Both the position numbers and the translations under genes were made by a program. A DNA stretch of 49,477 bases. Origin: Dysgonomonas sp. HGC4 (GTDB taxonomy: Bacteria > Bacteroidota > Bacteroidia > Bacteroidales > Dysgonomonadaceae). The stretch lies in assembly GCF_001261715.1 (NCBI RefSeq), contig NZ_CVRU01000112.1:1-49477 (forward strand). Direction: 5' to 3'. Numbering within the stretch: the first letter of the stretch is position 1; each line of letters begins with the position of its first letter. The notes under the pieces are model-generated. The model was not told the DNA's origin, made no database searches, and saw only the letters and a program-made list of their open reading frames with translations. Below, piece after piece: positions 41,906 to 49,477 of this stretch.

Positions 41906-41920
41906 AAGGTCTGAGACCTT
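41906..41920. repeat. AGGTCT-N-AGACCT element, copy 6
   Basis: AAGGTCTGAGACCTT is a perfect 15-base odd palindrome in the divergent gap between the lipoprotein and eno. In minus orientation it is followed by TTTTTTTATACTTTGG. Confidence 0.8.
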
Positions 41921-41969
41921 AAAAAACATTTTACACCACAAAAGTATTTCAATAAACGAAAAAAAGAAG

Positions 41970-41977
41970 TATTTTTG
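41970..41977 (+). promoter_or_regulatory. Probable -7 element of eno
   Basis: TATTTTTG matches TAnnTTTG, with TTTC (41947-41950) 19 bases upstream as a near-match -33 box. The start at 42040 is 62 bases downstream. Confidence 0.6.
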
Positions 41978-42033
41978 TTACGCAAACGTGAGAATTAAAA
42001 ATTAAGACATATTATTTATTCAAACTAAAATAA

Positions 42034-43335
<1,302 letters not shown>

Positions 43336-43358
43336 GAAGCGATTCTTAATTATATAGC

Positions 43359-43390
43359 AAAAGCCGATATTCAAATGAATATCGGCTTTT
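43359..43390. terminator. Bidirectional terminator between eno and pyrophosphatase
   Basis: A perfect 15-base stem (AAAAGCCGATATTCA and its complement) with a minimal loop, flanked by ATATTTTTTA on the plus strand, sits between converging genes. Confidence 0.9.
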
Positions 43391-43433
43391 ATATTTTTTA
43401 TAGCGTCAAAAAAAGATCGAAGAATGTGAGGTC

Positions 43434-44057
43434 TTATATTCCACACACACTAAAATAATCATTGTAATCATCTATTGATCGTCTGATGACCTCGTATGCA
43501 ACATCTACATTATAAACATGAGTCAGCACACATTTACGCTCACTATCACCGGGAATATCTTTGTAAGTTGTAAAATAGTGTTTCAAACGATCTATAACAG
43601 CAAACGGAACATCACTAATATCGCGATAAGAGCTATAAATAGCATCATTATCTAAAACAGCTATCAGTTTATCATCTGCTTGCCCATGATCTATTAAACG
43701 AAAACCTCCAATAGGGCGTGCATTTACAATAATATCACCATGAGTAATATCCTTCTCGGTCAACACACAAATATCTATCGGGTCGTTATCACCCACAATA
43801 TCAGTTCTGTCAAGCCTGTTATTGCTCAGTTCGGCTACTCTAGGGCCACTTATTGTCTGAGGTAAAAATCCATATAATGCAGGTATGATATTCGAATATT
43901 TCTGAGGACGATCTATACATAAATACCCCGTTTGCTTATCAACCTCATACTTAACTGTATCAGTTGGAACAATCTCTATAAATGTTCTCACGACCTCAGG
44001 TGCTTCATTCCCTAGAGAGATACCATGCCAAGGATGCGATTTATATTTCTTAATCAT
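43434..44057 (-). CDS. ppa: Inorganic pyrophosphatase
   Basis: This is a family I soluble inorganic pyrophosphatase, which drives biosynthesis by hydrolysing PPi. The active-site residues are visible in VKYEVDKQTGYLCIDR, the metal-binding GDNDPIDICVL, and the family-specific IGGFRLIDHGQADDKLIAV; HPWHGISLGNEAPEV at the N-terminus is typical of Bacteroidetes members. The 207 residues are slightly longer than E. coli Ppa. It has one of the best promoter matches in the window (44089-44120). Confidence 0.94.
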   Translation of the reverse strand: MIKKYKSHPWHGISLGNEAPEVVRTFIEIVPTDTVKYEVDKQTGYLCIDRPQKYSNIIPALYGFLPQTISGPRVAELSNNRLDRTDIVGDNDPIDICVLTEKDITHGDIIVNARPIGGFRLIDHGQADDKLIAVLDNDAIYSSYRDISDVPFAVIDRLKHYFTTYKDIPGDSERKCVLTHVYNVDVAYEVIRRSIDDYNDYFSVCGI

Positions 44058-44088
44058 CTTTTATGTGAATTTATTCGTTCTGTTTTAT

Positions 44089-44120
44089 CAAAAGTAAAGA
44101 ATCCCTAAGGATATTTCAAA
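44089..44120 (-). promoter_or_regulatory. Promoter of the pyrophosphatase gene
   Basis: On the minus strand TTTG (44117-44120) and TACTTTTG (44089-44096) are 20 bases apart, matching the -33/-7 consensus, 32 bases upstream of the start. Confidence 0.82.
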
Positions 44121-44184
44121 TATAGAAACTACATTTTCCTCTTTTTATTATGTTCTTACAGTTTTGCTGTACAAAATGAAAGGA

Positions 44185-45108
44185 TTATCGCTTATCCATA
44201 TTACGTGGATGGTGTTCTATTATTTCCTGACGAAGATATTCCCTATCCATATGCGTATAAATTTCGGTAGTCGTTATTTTTTCATGCCCAAGCATCTGTT
44301 GTATTGCTCTAATATTTGCACCTCCTTCTAACAAATGGGTTGCAAATGAATGCCTGAACGTATGCGGACTTATATTCTTTTTTATTCCTGCCAGTTCAGC
44401 ATATTGCTTTATAAAATGAAATACCATAATACGAGATATAGGCGTACCTCTTTTACTGAGAAAAACCATATCTTCCGACCCTTTTTTCACATCCAGATGC
44501 TTACGATCGAGTAAATAATTTCCGATCTCTTTAATTGCAGTTGGCGATATGGGCACTAAGCGCTGTTTACTGCCTTTCCCTTCGACCCGAATAAATCCAT
44601 CATCTAAGAATAAGTCCGAGAATTTTAGGTTCGTCAATTCCGATATACGCAAACCACAGCTATACAGTACCTCAATAATGGCACGGTTACGTTGACCCTC
44701 TTTTGTAGATAGGTCTACTACCGAGATTATGTTCTCTATTTCTTCGAGACTTAAAACAACAGGGAGTTTTAACCCTATCTTGGGAGTCTCCAATAATTCA
44801 GTCGGATCATTTTGGATATAACCGTCTAAGATCAGAAAATTAAAGAAAGACCTCACCCCCGACAAAACGCGAGCAACAGAACGCGCATTGATTCCCAAAT
44901 CATACAATTGTGTAACAAACTGTTGAAGATTCTCTAAGCTTATCTCTTGTATTTTAAGATTCTCTGTTTCAAAATACTGCAATAGTTTAGACAAGTCATC
45001 CAGATATGCTTCAATTGAGTTTGGCGACAAAGCTTTCTCCAACAATAAATATGATTTATATTTCGAGATTAAACTCGCAGACTTTTTTATTTCTTCTTCA
45101 GATGCCAT
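44185..45108 (-). CDS. xerD: Tyrosine recombinase XerD-type
   Basis: The product is a full-length Xer-type tyrosine recombinase that resolves chromosome dimers at dif together with a partner recombinase and FtsK. The N-terminal SAM-like DNA-binding domain (YLLLEKALSPNSIEAYLDDL) is followed by the catalytic domain with the Arg in CGLRISELTNLKFSD, the HTFRHSFATHLLEGG His-x-x-Arg and the nucleophile Tyr in THMDREYLRQEI region (YTHMD). The RHRY set is complete. XerC and XerD cannot be told apart with certainty; XerD is preferred. It has a TTTG-21-TACATTTG promoter. Confidence 0.93.
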   Translation of the reverse strand: MASEEEIKKSASLISKYKSYLLLEKALSPNSIEAYLDDLSKLLQYFETENLKIQEISLENLQQFVTQLYDLGINARSVARVLSGVRSFFNFLILDGYIQNDPTELLETPKIGLKLPVVLSLEEIENIISVVDLSTKEGQRNRAIIEVLYSCGLRISELTNLKFSDLFLDDGFIRVEGKGSKQRLVPISPTAIKEIGNYLLDRKHLDVKKGSEDMVFLSKRGTPISRIMVFHFIKQYAELAGIKKNISPHTFRHSFATHLLEGGANIRAIQQMLGHEKITTTEIYTHMDREYLRQEIIEHHPRNMDKR

Positions 45109-45154
45109 AAATATAATTTACTATAATCAGCTTATTTGCTACACCCATTTCATA

Positions 45155-45187
45155 CAAATGTATCGTTTTCTATGTCGGTTACACAAA
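45155..45187 (-). promoter_or_regulatory. Promoter of xerD
   Basis: On the minus strand TTTG (45184-45187) and TACATTTG (45155-45162) are 21 bases apart, an exact consensus match, 47 bases upstream of the start. Confidence 0.82.
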
Positions 45188-45317
45188 AATATTTCAATTA
45201 AAGAACTAATCTCTTTTTTACTTAGATAAACTATAACAATAACCAGGGCTATCTAAAACAGCTAAGTACAATAATAAATATTTCACACTACTTAGATATC
45301 ATCTGATTAAATATCTA

Positions 45318-45325
45318 TATATTTG
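45318..45325 (+). promoter_or_regulatory. Probable -7 element for the FtsB-like gene
   Basis: TATATTTG matches TAnnTTTG, 121 bases upstream of the ATG at 45447. The predicted leader includes GGTTATAAC and AGTTATAAGT. Confidence 0.5.
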
Positions 45326-45446
45326 TATTGAATATTAATTTTCGAATCCACATTCAGCTCAAAAGCCCTCTTTATTACTTAGACTGGTTATAACAATCAG
45401 AGATAGTTATAAGTTATATGGCAAGAAAAGAATAATATTACTCAAT

Positions 45447-45749
45447 ATGGAACAGTTAAAGAGAATCGGAAGATATATCCTGCGAAAATTCAGCAAAATT
45501 CAGTTGGCAATTATAGTTGTCCTTATTATTTGTTGTTTTGTAATTGGAGATAGTAATATCTTCTCTCGATTCGGTTATGATTTAGAGATTCATAATTTGA
45601 AAACTCAAATTGAGTATTACCAAGAGAAAACAGAAACTGACAAGCGTAAGTTGAACGAACTTCGCTCTGATAAAGACAATATTGAGAAATTTGCTCGTGA
45701 AAATTATTTGATGAAAAGAGAAAACGAAGAAGTATTCATCATCGAATAG
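45447..45749 (+). CDS. FtsB/DivIC-like septum formation initiator
   Basis: This is a 100-residue bitopic division protein of the FtsB/DivIC family. A short basic cytoplasmic N-terminus is followed by a transmembrane helix (about residues 17-35, IQLAIIVVLIICCFVIGD) and a periplasmic coiled coil (HNLKTQIEYYQEKTETDKRK) ending in the family-typical IEKFARENYLMKRENEEVFIIE. In other bacteria this protein links FtsQ and FtsL at the septum. It is followed 18 bases later by a small membrane protein, so they are likely co-transcribed. Confidence 0.9.
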   Translation: MEQLKRIGRYILRKFSKIQLAIIVVLIICCFVIGDSNIFSRFGYDLEIHNLKTQIEYYQEKTETDKRKLNELRSDKDNIEKFARENYLMKRENEEVFIIE

Positions 45750-45767
45750 ATTACAGACCTACAAATT

Positions 45768-46115
45768 ATGACCAAACCTAAAGATTTTATATTTAAACTT
45801 TCGGCTCTACTTATACTAGTTGCTGCAATATCCTATATCTTCAATCCTGTAGTAGCAGCATTTATTATGGCCATAGGCGTACTTGGTTTTGCAGGTGTAA
45901 CTTTTACAACGCCATACCCAGGTAAAAGCTTAAGAGGAAAACGTTTATTCAGCATTCAGATATTTGGAATCGCTTTCATGGCAATAGCTACCTACTTGAT
46001 GTTCGAACAGAAAAACGAATGGGTAATTTCTATGCTCGTAGCAGCATTTTTACTACTCTATACCACTTTTATGCTTTCGAAAGAATACAATAAGGAGAAG
46101 AACGAAAACAAGTAA
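45768..46115 (+). CDS. Small polytopic membrane protein
   Basis: This 115-residue protein has about four hydrophobic segments (roughly 9-24, 27-46, 63-80 and 88-104) and a charged tail (KEYNKEKNENK). I do not recognise a family, although similar small membrane proteins are often found next to the FtsB-like gene in Bacteroidales. It is likely in the same operon as FtsB, 18 bases upstream. Its stop is only three bases from the end of the converging 46119-46556 gene. Function unknown. Confidence 0.78.
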   Translation: MTKPKDFIFKLSALLILVAAISYIFNPVVAAFIMAIGVLGFAGVTFTTPYPGKSLRGKRLFSIQIFGIAFMAIATYLMFEQKNEWVISMLVAAFLLLYTTFMLSKEYNKEKNENK

Positions 46116-46118
46116 ATA

Positions 46119-46556
46119 TCAGTCTATTGAATAGACCCAATTTGTTATCTGCTCCATTTTTTGTTTTCGTTTCTTAAACTTTGCAGCAGTAAACCAAGCC
46201 TTTGGATTACTTAAGTTCAAGCCGCCAATTATCACCCCAAATCCATTCTCTGAAAGTCCAGGAGGTTCAAGCATCATATTTTCGATCCCTACCTTTATAG
46301 AGTTATTCAAATAATCAACCGTATATTTTTCTTTCTTCTTGTCATCTACAAGTTTATAAGTAGAGAAAATATCCGTCCTTGATGTTATCATTTTAGATTG
46401 GGGAGCTAACAGTATAGATGATTTTAACTGATCTTTTCGCTCCTGCCTCAGCCATATTTTCGAATCCTCCAATGTTTGACTTCTAGCACATAAAACGAGA
46501 GAGAATAATATTCCCAAAGTAAAAAATAACTTCGTGTGATAGTTAGTTTTCAGCAT
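46119..46556 (-). CDS. Exported hypothetical protein
   Basis: The 145-residue product has a hydrophobic N-terminus that looks like a Sec signal peptide (TKLFFTLGILFSLVLCARSQ), probably cleaved after ARS. The rest is polar and beta-rich (FGVIIGGLNLSNPKAWFTAAKFKKRK) with no motif I recognise. No cysteine is placed for lipidation by a convincing lipobox. Its start faces a 270-base divergent region with two short palindromes (see findings). Function unknown. Confidence 0.7.
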   Translation of the reverse strand: MLKTNYHTKLFFTLGILFSLVLCARSQTLEDSKIWLRQERKDQLKSSILLAPQSKMITSRTDIFSTYKLVDDKKKEKYTVDYLNNSIKVGIENMMLEPPGLSENGFGVIIGGLNLSNPKAWFTAAKFKKRKQKMEQITNWVYSID

Positions 46557-46798
46557 CAGATTTGAAATATTTAATTCGGTTAACTCTTATTACTCTCCTA
46601 AAATAAACATTAATACATTAAAAACCAAGAGTGTTAACACAATATAAGACTCTAAGCTAATAGAGTCAAAACGCCGTATATTAACATTCGACATTCAGAA
46701 CTCAATAAATACAATAAGCTTGAGCATTCACAAAATACCACCTCTAATTAAGATCTCTAAAATCCCCTTTTTTAACTAGATTACTCTAATATTATTGG

Positions 46799-46806
46799 TA
46801 CATTTG
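46799..46806 (+). promoter_or_regulatory. Probable -7 element for the DUF3298-like lipoprotein
   Basis: TACATTTG is an exact TAnnTTTG box, 22 bases before the ATG at 46829. Confidence 0.6.
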
Positions 46807-46828
46807 TAACTAGATTTATGAAAGTCTT

Positions 46829-47671
46829 ATGAAACATTTTAGTATATACTTAGGAACATTGTGCATTATTGCAATGTCTTTGTTTTCTTGTAACACAAAG
46901 AAGACCCCCACTCGTGATAATAGTATTGAATTTGACACAATCCATTCTGTACAAAACTATCATTGGGACAACGATTCTACACAGCCATCGTGTAATCTGA
47001 AGTTGACTTTTACATACCCTGTGTCTTATGATGATCGGGCAATATTAGATTCACTTCAACGTATTTTCATCTCGTCTTTTTTTGATGAAACATATGCCCT
47101 ATTTACACCTCAGGAAGCAGTAGATAATTATGCCAAAGCATATATTGAAAATTATAAAGAGGATGTGAAGATATTCGCAGAGAATAATGATGCTCATGAC
47201 GACAACGAAGAATACTTCTCTTATTATGAGACAACTTCAAATCAAATAACCTTCAACAAAGGAGACATCCTTGTATTTCAAATCACGCAGTCCAATTATA
47301 AAGGCGGAGCTAGTTCTTATGAGTTCTTTAAGAATCACGCTATCAATTTAAAAACAGGGAAGCTTATAACCGAAGAAGATATTTTCAAACCGGGGTATGA
47401 AAAGCTTTTGACCTCTATCTTTAAAGATTATCTGATAAAATCGAACAAAGTACAAACTATTAATGAGCTTGAAGATCTAGGTTATTTAGGTATTGATGAA
47501 ATGATTCCTAATGATAACTTCCTACTTGATGATAAGGGGATAACATATGTTTTCAACAAAGGAGAATATTCAGCTTATAAGCTCGATGCAATTAAAATAT
47601 TTATACCCTACAACGAGATAGAGTTAGCTTTGAAAAATGATTCTCCTATCTCTCATTTTTTTGCTAAATAA
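46829..47671 (+). CDS. DUF3298/RsiV-like lipoprotein
   Basis: A lipoprotein signal ending LFSC (Cys21) is followed by a soluble domain resembling DUF4163/DUF3298: CNLKLTFTYPVSYDDRAI, ILVFQITQSNYKGGASSYEF and NHAINLKTGKLITEEDIFKP. In RsiV-type proteins this fold can bind lysozyme-like targets, but here there is no anti-sigma or transmembrane part, so it is probably a free lipid-anchored envelope protein. The 280 residues end just before rsmG, eight bases away, which suggests co-transcription. Confidence 0.8.
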   Translation: MKHFSIYLGTLCIIAMSLFSCNTKKTPTRDNSIEFDTIHSVQNYHWDNDSTQPSCNLKLTFTYPVSYDDRAILDSLQRIFISSFFDETYALFTPQEAVDNYAKAYIENYKEDVKIFAENNDAHDDNEEYFSYYETTSNQITFNKGDILVFQITQSNYKGGASSYEFFKNHAINLKTGKLITEEDIFKPGYEKLLTSIFKDYLIKSNKVQTINELEDLGYLGIDEMIPNDNFLLDDKGITYVFNKGEYSAYKLDAIKIFIPYNEIELALKNDSPISHFFAK

Positions 47672-47678
47672 AACATTA

Positions 47679-48299
47679 ATGGATATACTATTAAAATATT
47701 TCCCGAACCTTACAGATAAGCAGAAAGGTCAATTTGCGGCGTTATATGATCTGTATCTTGACTGGAACTCGAAGATAAATGTAATCTCACGAAAAGATAT
47801 AGAAAATCTGTACATACACCATGTACTTCATTCTTTAGGAATAGCTAAGGTTATTCAATTTAAAGAAGGCAGTAAAATTTTGGATGTAGGCACCGGCGGA
47901 GGCTTCCCGGGAGTACCGCTAGCTATACTCTTCCCCGAATCAACCTTTCTTTTAGTTGATAGCATTGGTAAGAAAATAAGAGTAGCAACAGAGGTATCCG
48001 ATGCCATAGGTTTGACCAATATCAGTTTTAGACATTGCAGAGCAGAAGAAGAAAAAGGCAAATTTGACTTTGTAGTAAGTCGTGCTGTTATGCCTCTAGG
48101 TGACTTGATTAAGATTATCCGTAAGAATGTATCTCAAGAACAAAAGAATCCTCTACCTAATGGGCTTATCTGCTTAAAAGGTGGTGAGCTTGAGGGAGAA
48201 ATACATCCATTCAGAAAATATGCAGAGGTAGACGACCTTAAGGAATTTTTCGAAGAAGAATTTTTCGAAACTAAAAAAGTAGTCTACGTTCCCATATAA
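47679..48299 (+). CDS. rsmG: 16S rRNA (guanine527-N7)-methyltransferase RsmG
   Basis: RsmG (GidB) methylates G527 of 16S rRNA. FAALYDLYLDWNSKINVISR at the N-terminus, the SAM-binding KILDVGTGGGFPGVPLAI near residues 66-83, LLVDSIGKKIRVA and FDFVVSRAV identify it. I chose ATG 47679 (MDILLKYFP) over an upstream in-frame ATG at 47637, which would overlap the preceding gene. The 206 residues fit the family. It follows the DUF3298-like lipoprotein by eight bases. Confidence 0.95.
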   Translation: MDILLKYFPNLTDKQKGQFAALYDLYLDWNSKINVISRKDIENLYIHHVLHSLGIAKVIQFKEGSKILDVGTGGGFPGVPLAILFPESTFLLVDSIGKKIRVATEVSDAIGLTNISFRHCRAEEEKGKFDFVVSRAVMPLGDLIKIIRKNVSQEQKNPLPNGLICLKGGELEGEIHPFRKYAEVDDLKEFFEEEFFETKKVVYVPI

Positions 48300-48317
48300 T
48301 TATATCTTTAATTGGAT

Positions 48318-48686
48318 ATGAGAAAGCAATATCATCTTCTTAAAAGCGAAAAAGGTCTTTTGGCTTGGGACGTACATCGTCTTATAGAGCTGACTAAAGA
48401 TTTACCTATACAACTAATAGCTTTGGATGATATTAAGGAAATTGACGAATCGTATTGGTTTAACGATGCTCCTACATGCAGAAAGATTGCCGAACACATT
48501 ACTCTAATAACAGAGGCTGATTTGTCTTATCCCATTATACTATCGTCCGAAGGCAGAGTTATGGACGGAATGCACAGAGTAATAAAGGCATTGCTTAACA
48601 AAGATAAACATATCAAAGCTGTACAACTCAAGACTAATCCATCACCAGATTATATAGGTGTAGCCGAAGAGGATCTACCCTATTAA
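48318..48686 (+). CDS. ParB/sulfiredoxin-like domain protein with DGMHR motif
   Basis: A 122-residue single-domain protein whose core SEGRVMDGMHRVIKALLNK matches the ParB N-terminal/sulfiredoxin fold, in which the D-G-x-H-R motif binds a nucleotide. It lacks the HTH and the dimer domain of true ParB, so a chromosome-segregation role is not implied. I chose ATG 48318 rather than an upstream TTG at 48312. It follows rsmG by 18 bases, perhaps in the same operon. Function unknown. Confidence 0.75.
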   Translation: MRKQYHLLKSEKGLLAWDVHRLIELTKDLPIQLIALDDIKEIDESYWFNDAPTCRKIAEHITLITEADLSYPIILSSEGRVMDGMHRVIKALLNKDKHIKAVQLKTNPSPDYIGVAEEDLPY

Positions 48687-48695
48687 TATAACAAA

Positions 48696-48709
48696 AGGTC
48701 AAAAGACCT
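48696..48709. repeat. AGGTC-N4-GACCT element, copy 7
   Basis: AGGTCAAAAGACCT is followed by CATTTTTT, so it may act as a weak intrinsic terminator. It lies between the ParB-like and MBL genes. Confidence 0.65.
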
Positions 48710-48735
48710 CATTTTTTGATTTAATTTTCAGTTCT

Positions 48736-49380
48736 ATGAATATCAAGACTTTCGAATTTAACCCTATAGCAGAAAATACTTACGTTTTGTATGACGAAAC
48801 AAACGAATGTGTTATCATCGATGCAGGTTGCTTCTATCCTGATGAAAAACAGGAACTTCTCGATTTTATCTTAGATAATAATCTAGTTGTAAAACACCTC
48901 TTAAATACGCATTTACATTTTGACCATGTATTTGGTAATAAGTTTATTCTAGATCAGTTCGATTTGAAAACAAAAGCACATCAAGCCGATCAGTTCTTAC
49001 TAGAGGGCATGCCTGCTCAAATGAAAATGTTTGGATTTAAGGATGGCGAAGACGCTCCAGAAATAGGTACATACATAAAGGAAAATGATACAATTGAATT
49101 CGGTAATCAAAAACTATTGATTCTGGAAGTTCCGGGACATTCACCCGGCAGTGTTGCCTTTTATAGTGCTGAAGGTAATTGTGTTATTGTAGGCGATGCA
49201 TTATTTAGAGGCAGCATCGGACGTACCGATTTAGCTAAAGGTAATCAAGATCAACTTCTGGAAGCTATACGCCAGAAACTATTCACATTACCTGCCGAAA
49301 CGGTTGTTTATCCTGGTCATGGTCCTAAAACTTCCATTGCTGAAGAAATGAGAAGCAATCCTTTTTTTGCTGGTAGATAA
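48736..49380 (+). CDS. MBL-fold metallo-hydrolase (glyoxalase II-like)
   Basis: This is a metallo-beta-lactamase-fold hydrolase of 214 residues. The metal site motif THLHFDHVFG is near residue 58, GHSPGSVAFY near 136, the bridging Asp in VGDALFRGSIGRTD near 152 and the terminal His in YPGHGPKTSI near 193. This arrangement resembles glyoxalase II and related thioesterases, but the long C-terminal substrate domain of GloB is absent. It probably acts in the cytoplasm on a thioester or similar substrate. A strong terminator follows near the window end. Confidence 0.9.
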   Translation: MNIKTFEFNPIAENTYVLYDETNECVIIDAGCFYPDEKQELLDFILDNNLVVKHLLNTHLHFDHVFGNKFILDQFDLKTKAHQADQFLLEGMPAQMKMFGFKDGEDAPEIGTYIKENDTIEFGNQKLLILEVPGHSPGSVAFYSAEGNCVIVGDALFRGSIGRTDLAKGNQDQLLEAIRQKLFTLPAETVVYPGHGPKTSIAEEMRSNPFFAGR

Positions 49381-49437
49381 TTCCTAGCCCTTTTAATAAA
49401 CTCACCTATACCGTTTAAGGTAAGGTATAATTATAAT

Positions 49438-49473
49438 AAAGAAAGAGATTACCTAGGGGTAATCTCTTTCTTT
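49438..49473 (+). terminator. Terminator at the window end
   Basis: A 16-base perfect stem (AAAGAAAGAGATTACC and its complement) closes a TAGG loop and has an A/T-rich flank. It lies about 60 bases after the MBL stop. Confidence 0.92.
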
Positions 49474-49477
49474 ATTA

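Larger units (their letters stand above)
45109..45446. other. Divergent regulatory region between xerD and the FtsB-like gene
   Basis: This 338-base gap holds the xerD promoter (45155-45187, minus), a TATATTTG -7 box for the FtsB-like gene (45318-45325) and, near its 3' end, GGTTATAAC and AGTTATAAGT boxes (45386-45414). I see no gene in it. Confidence 0.7.

Noticed and set aside
47637-47678. An earlier rsmG start
   Set aside because: It would overlap the preceding lipoprotein gene and add residues not found in the family; ATG 47679 starts the conserved RsmG sequence.

Overview
The window looks like chromosomal DNA of a low-GC Bacteroidales bacterium, plausibly Dysgonomonas or a relative. Several lineage markers point this way: TAnnTTTG-type -7 promoter elements in front of many genes, little Shine-Dalgarno sequence, lipoproteins with an S-x-C lipobox, DUF4924 and DUF3822 proteins, a NigD-like lipoprotein, and an anti-sigma factor that ends in a predicted outer-membrane barrel. 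Genus is inference. I saw no tRNA, rRNA, CRISPR array, insertion sequence or prophage.

Layout. 0.1-8 kb: tex, a sugar nucleotidyltransferase, an AraC regulator with a small membrane protein, a THUMP RNA methyltransferase and a GHL10 lipoprotein. 8.2-9.7 kb: a tiny membrane protein and an exported metallophosphoesterase. 9.96-15.7 kb: a surface-glycan island with a GT-B-like transferase, a DRE-TIM aldolase fused to a Rossmann-like domain, a CMP-sugar synthetase of the NeuA/KdsB type and two GT2 enzymes. 15.7-25.7 kb: valS, two tandem TM2 proteins plus DUF2752, dinB, an ECF sigma factor, pdxH, and the rplM-rpsI-rpsB-tsf translation cluster. 26.1-28.8 kb: an ECF sigma, anti-sigma and NigD-like operon. 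29-36.7 kb: a RecD-like helicase, DUF3822-rsmD-GT2, DUF4924, an rfbD-like gene, a stand-alone TonB-plug-like protein, MarC and an exported aldo/keto reductase. 36.7-40.9 kb: a biotin-dependent acyl-CoA carboxylase operon with a cobalamin riboswitch upstream. 40.9-49.5 kb: a lipoprotein, eno, inorganic pyrophosphatase, xerD, an FtsB/DivIC-like gene, small envelope proteins, rsmG, a ParB-like DGMHR protein and an MBL hydrolase.

How the genes may work together. The glycan island could make and transfer a CMP-activated 3-deoxy-ulosonic acid built by an aldolase rather than by the usual NeuB/KdsA condensation. The sigma/anti-sigma/NigD operon matches the layout of the dual-membrane-spanning anti-sigma (Dma) systems known from Bacteroides thetaiotaomicron. 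The riboswitch suggests that carboxylation of propionyl-CoA or a related acyl-CoA is tied to cobalamin supply, which fits the B12-dependent methylmalonyl-CoA route to propionate.

The structure least explained by genes is a short recurring intergenic element: an AGGTCT-N-AGACCT palindrome, often with a T-rich tail like TTTTTATTGCTTT and sometimes an AGTTATAACT box. It recurs at gene boundaries, mainly in the glycan island but also near eno, the RecD-like gene and the MBL gene.
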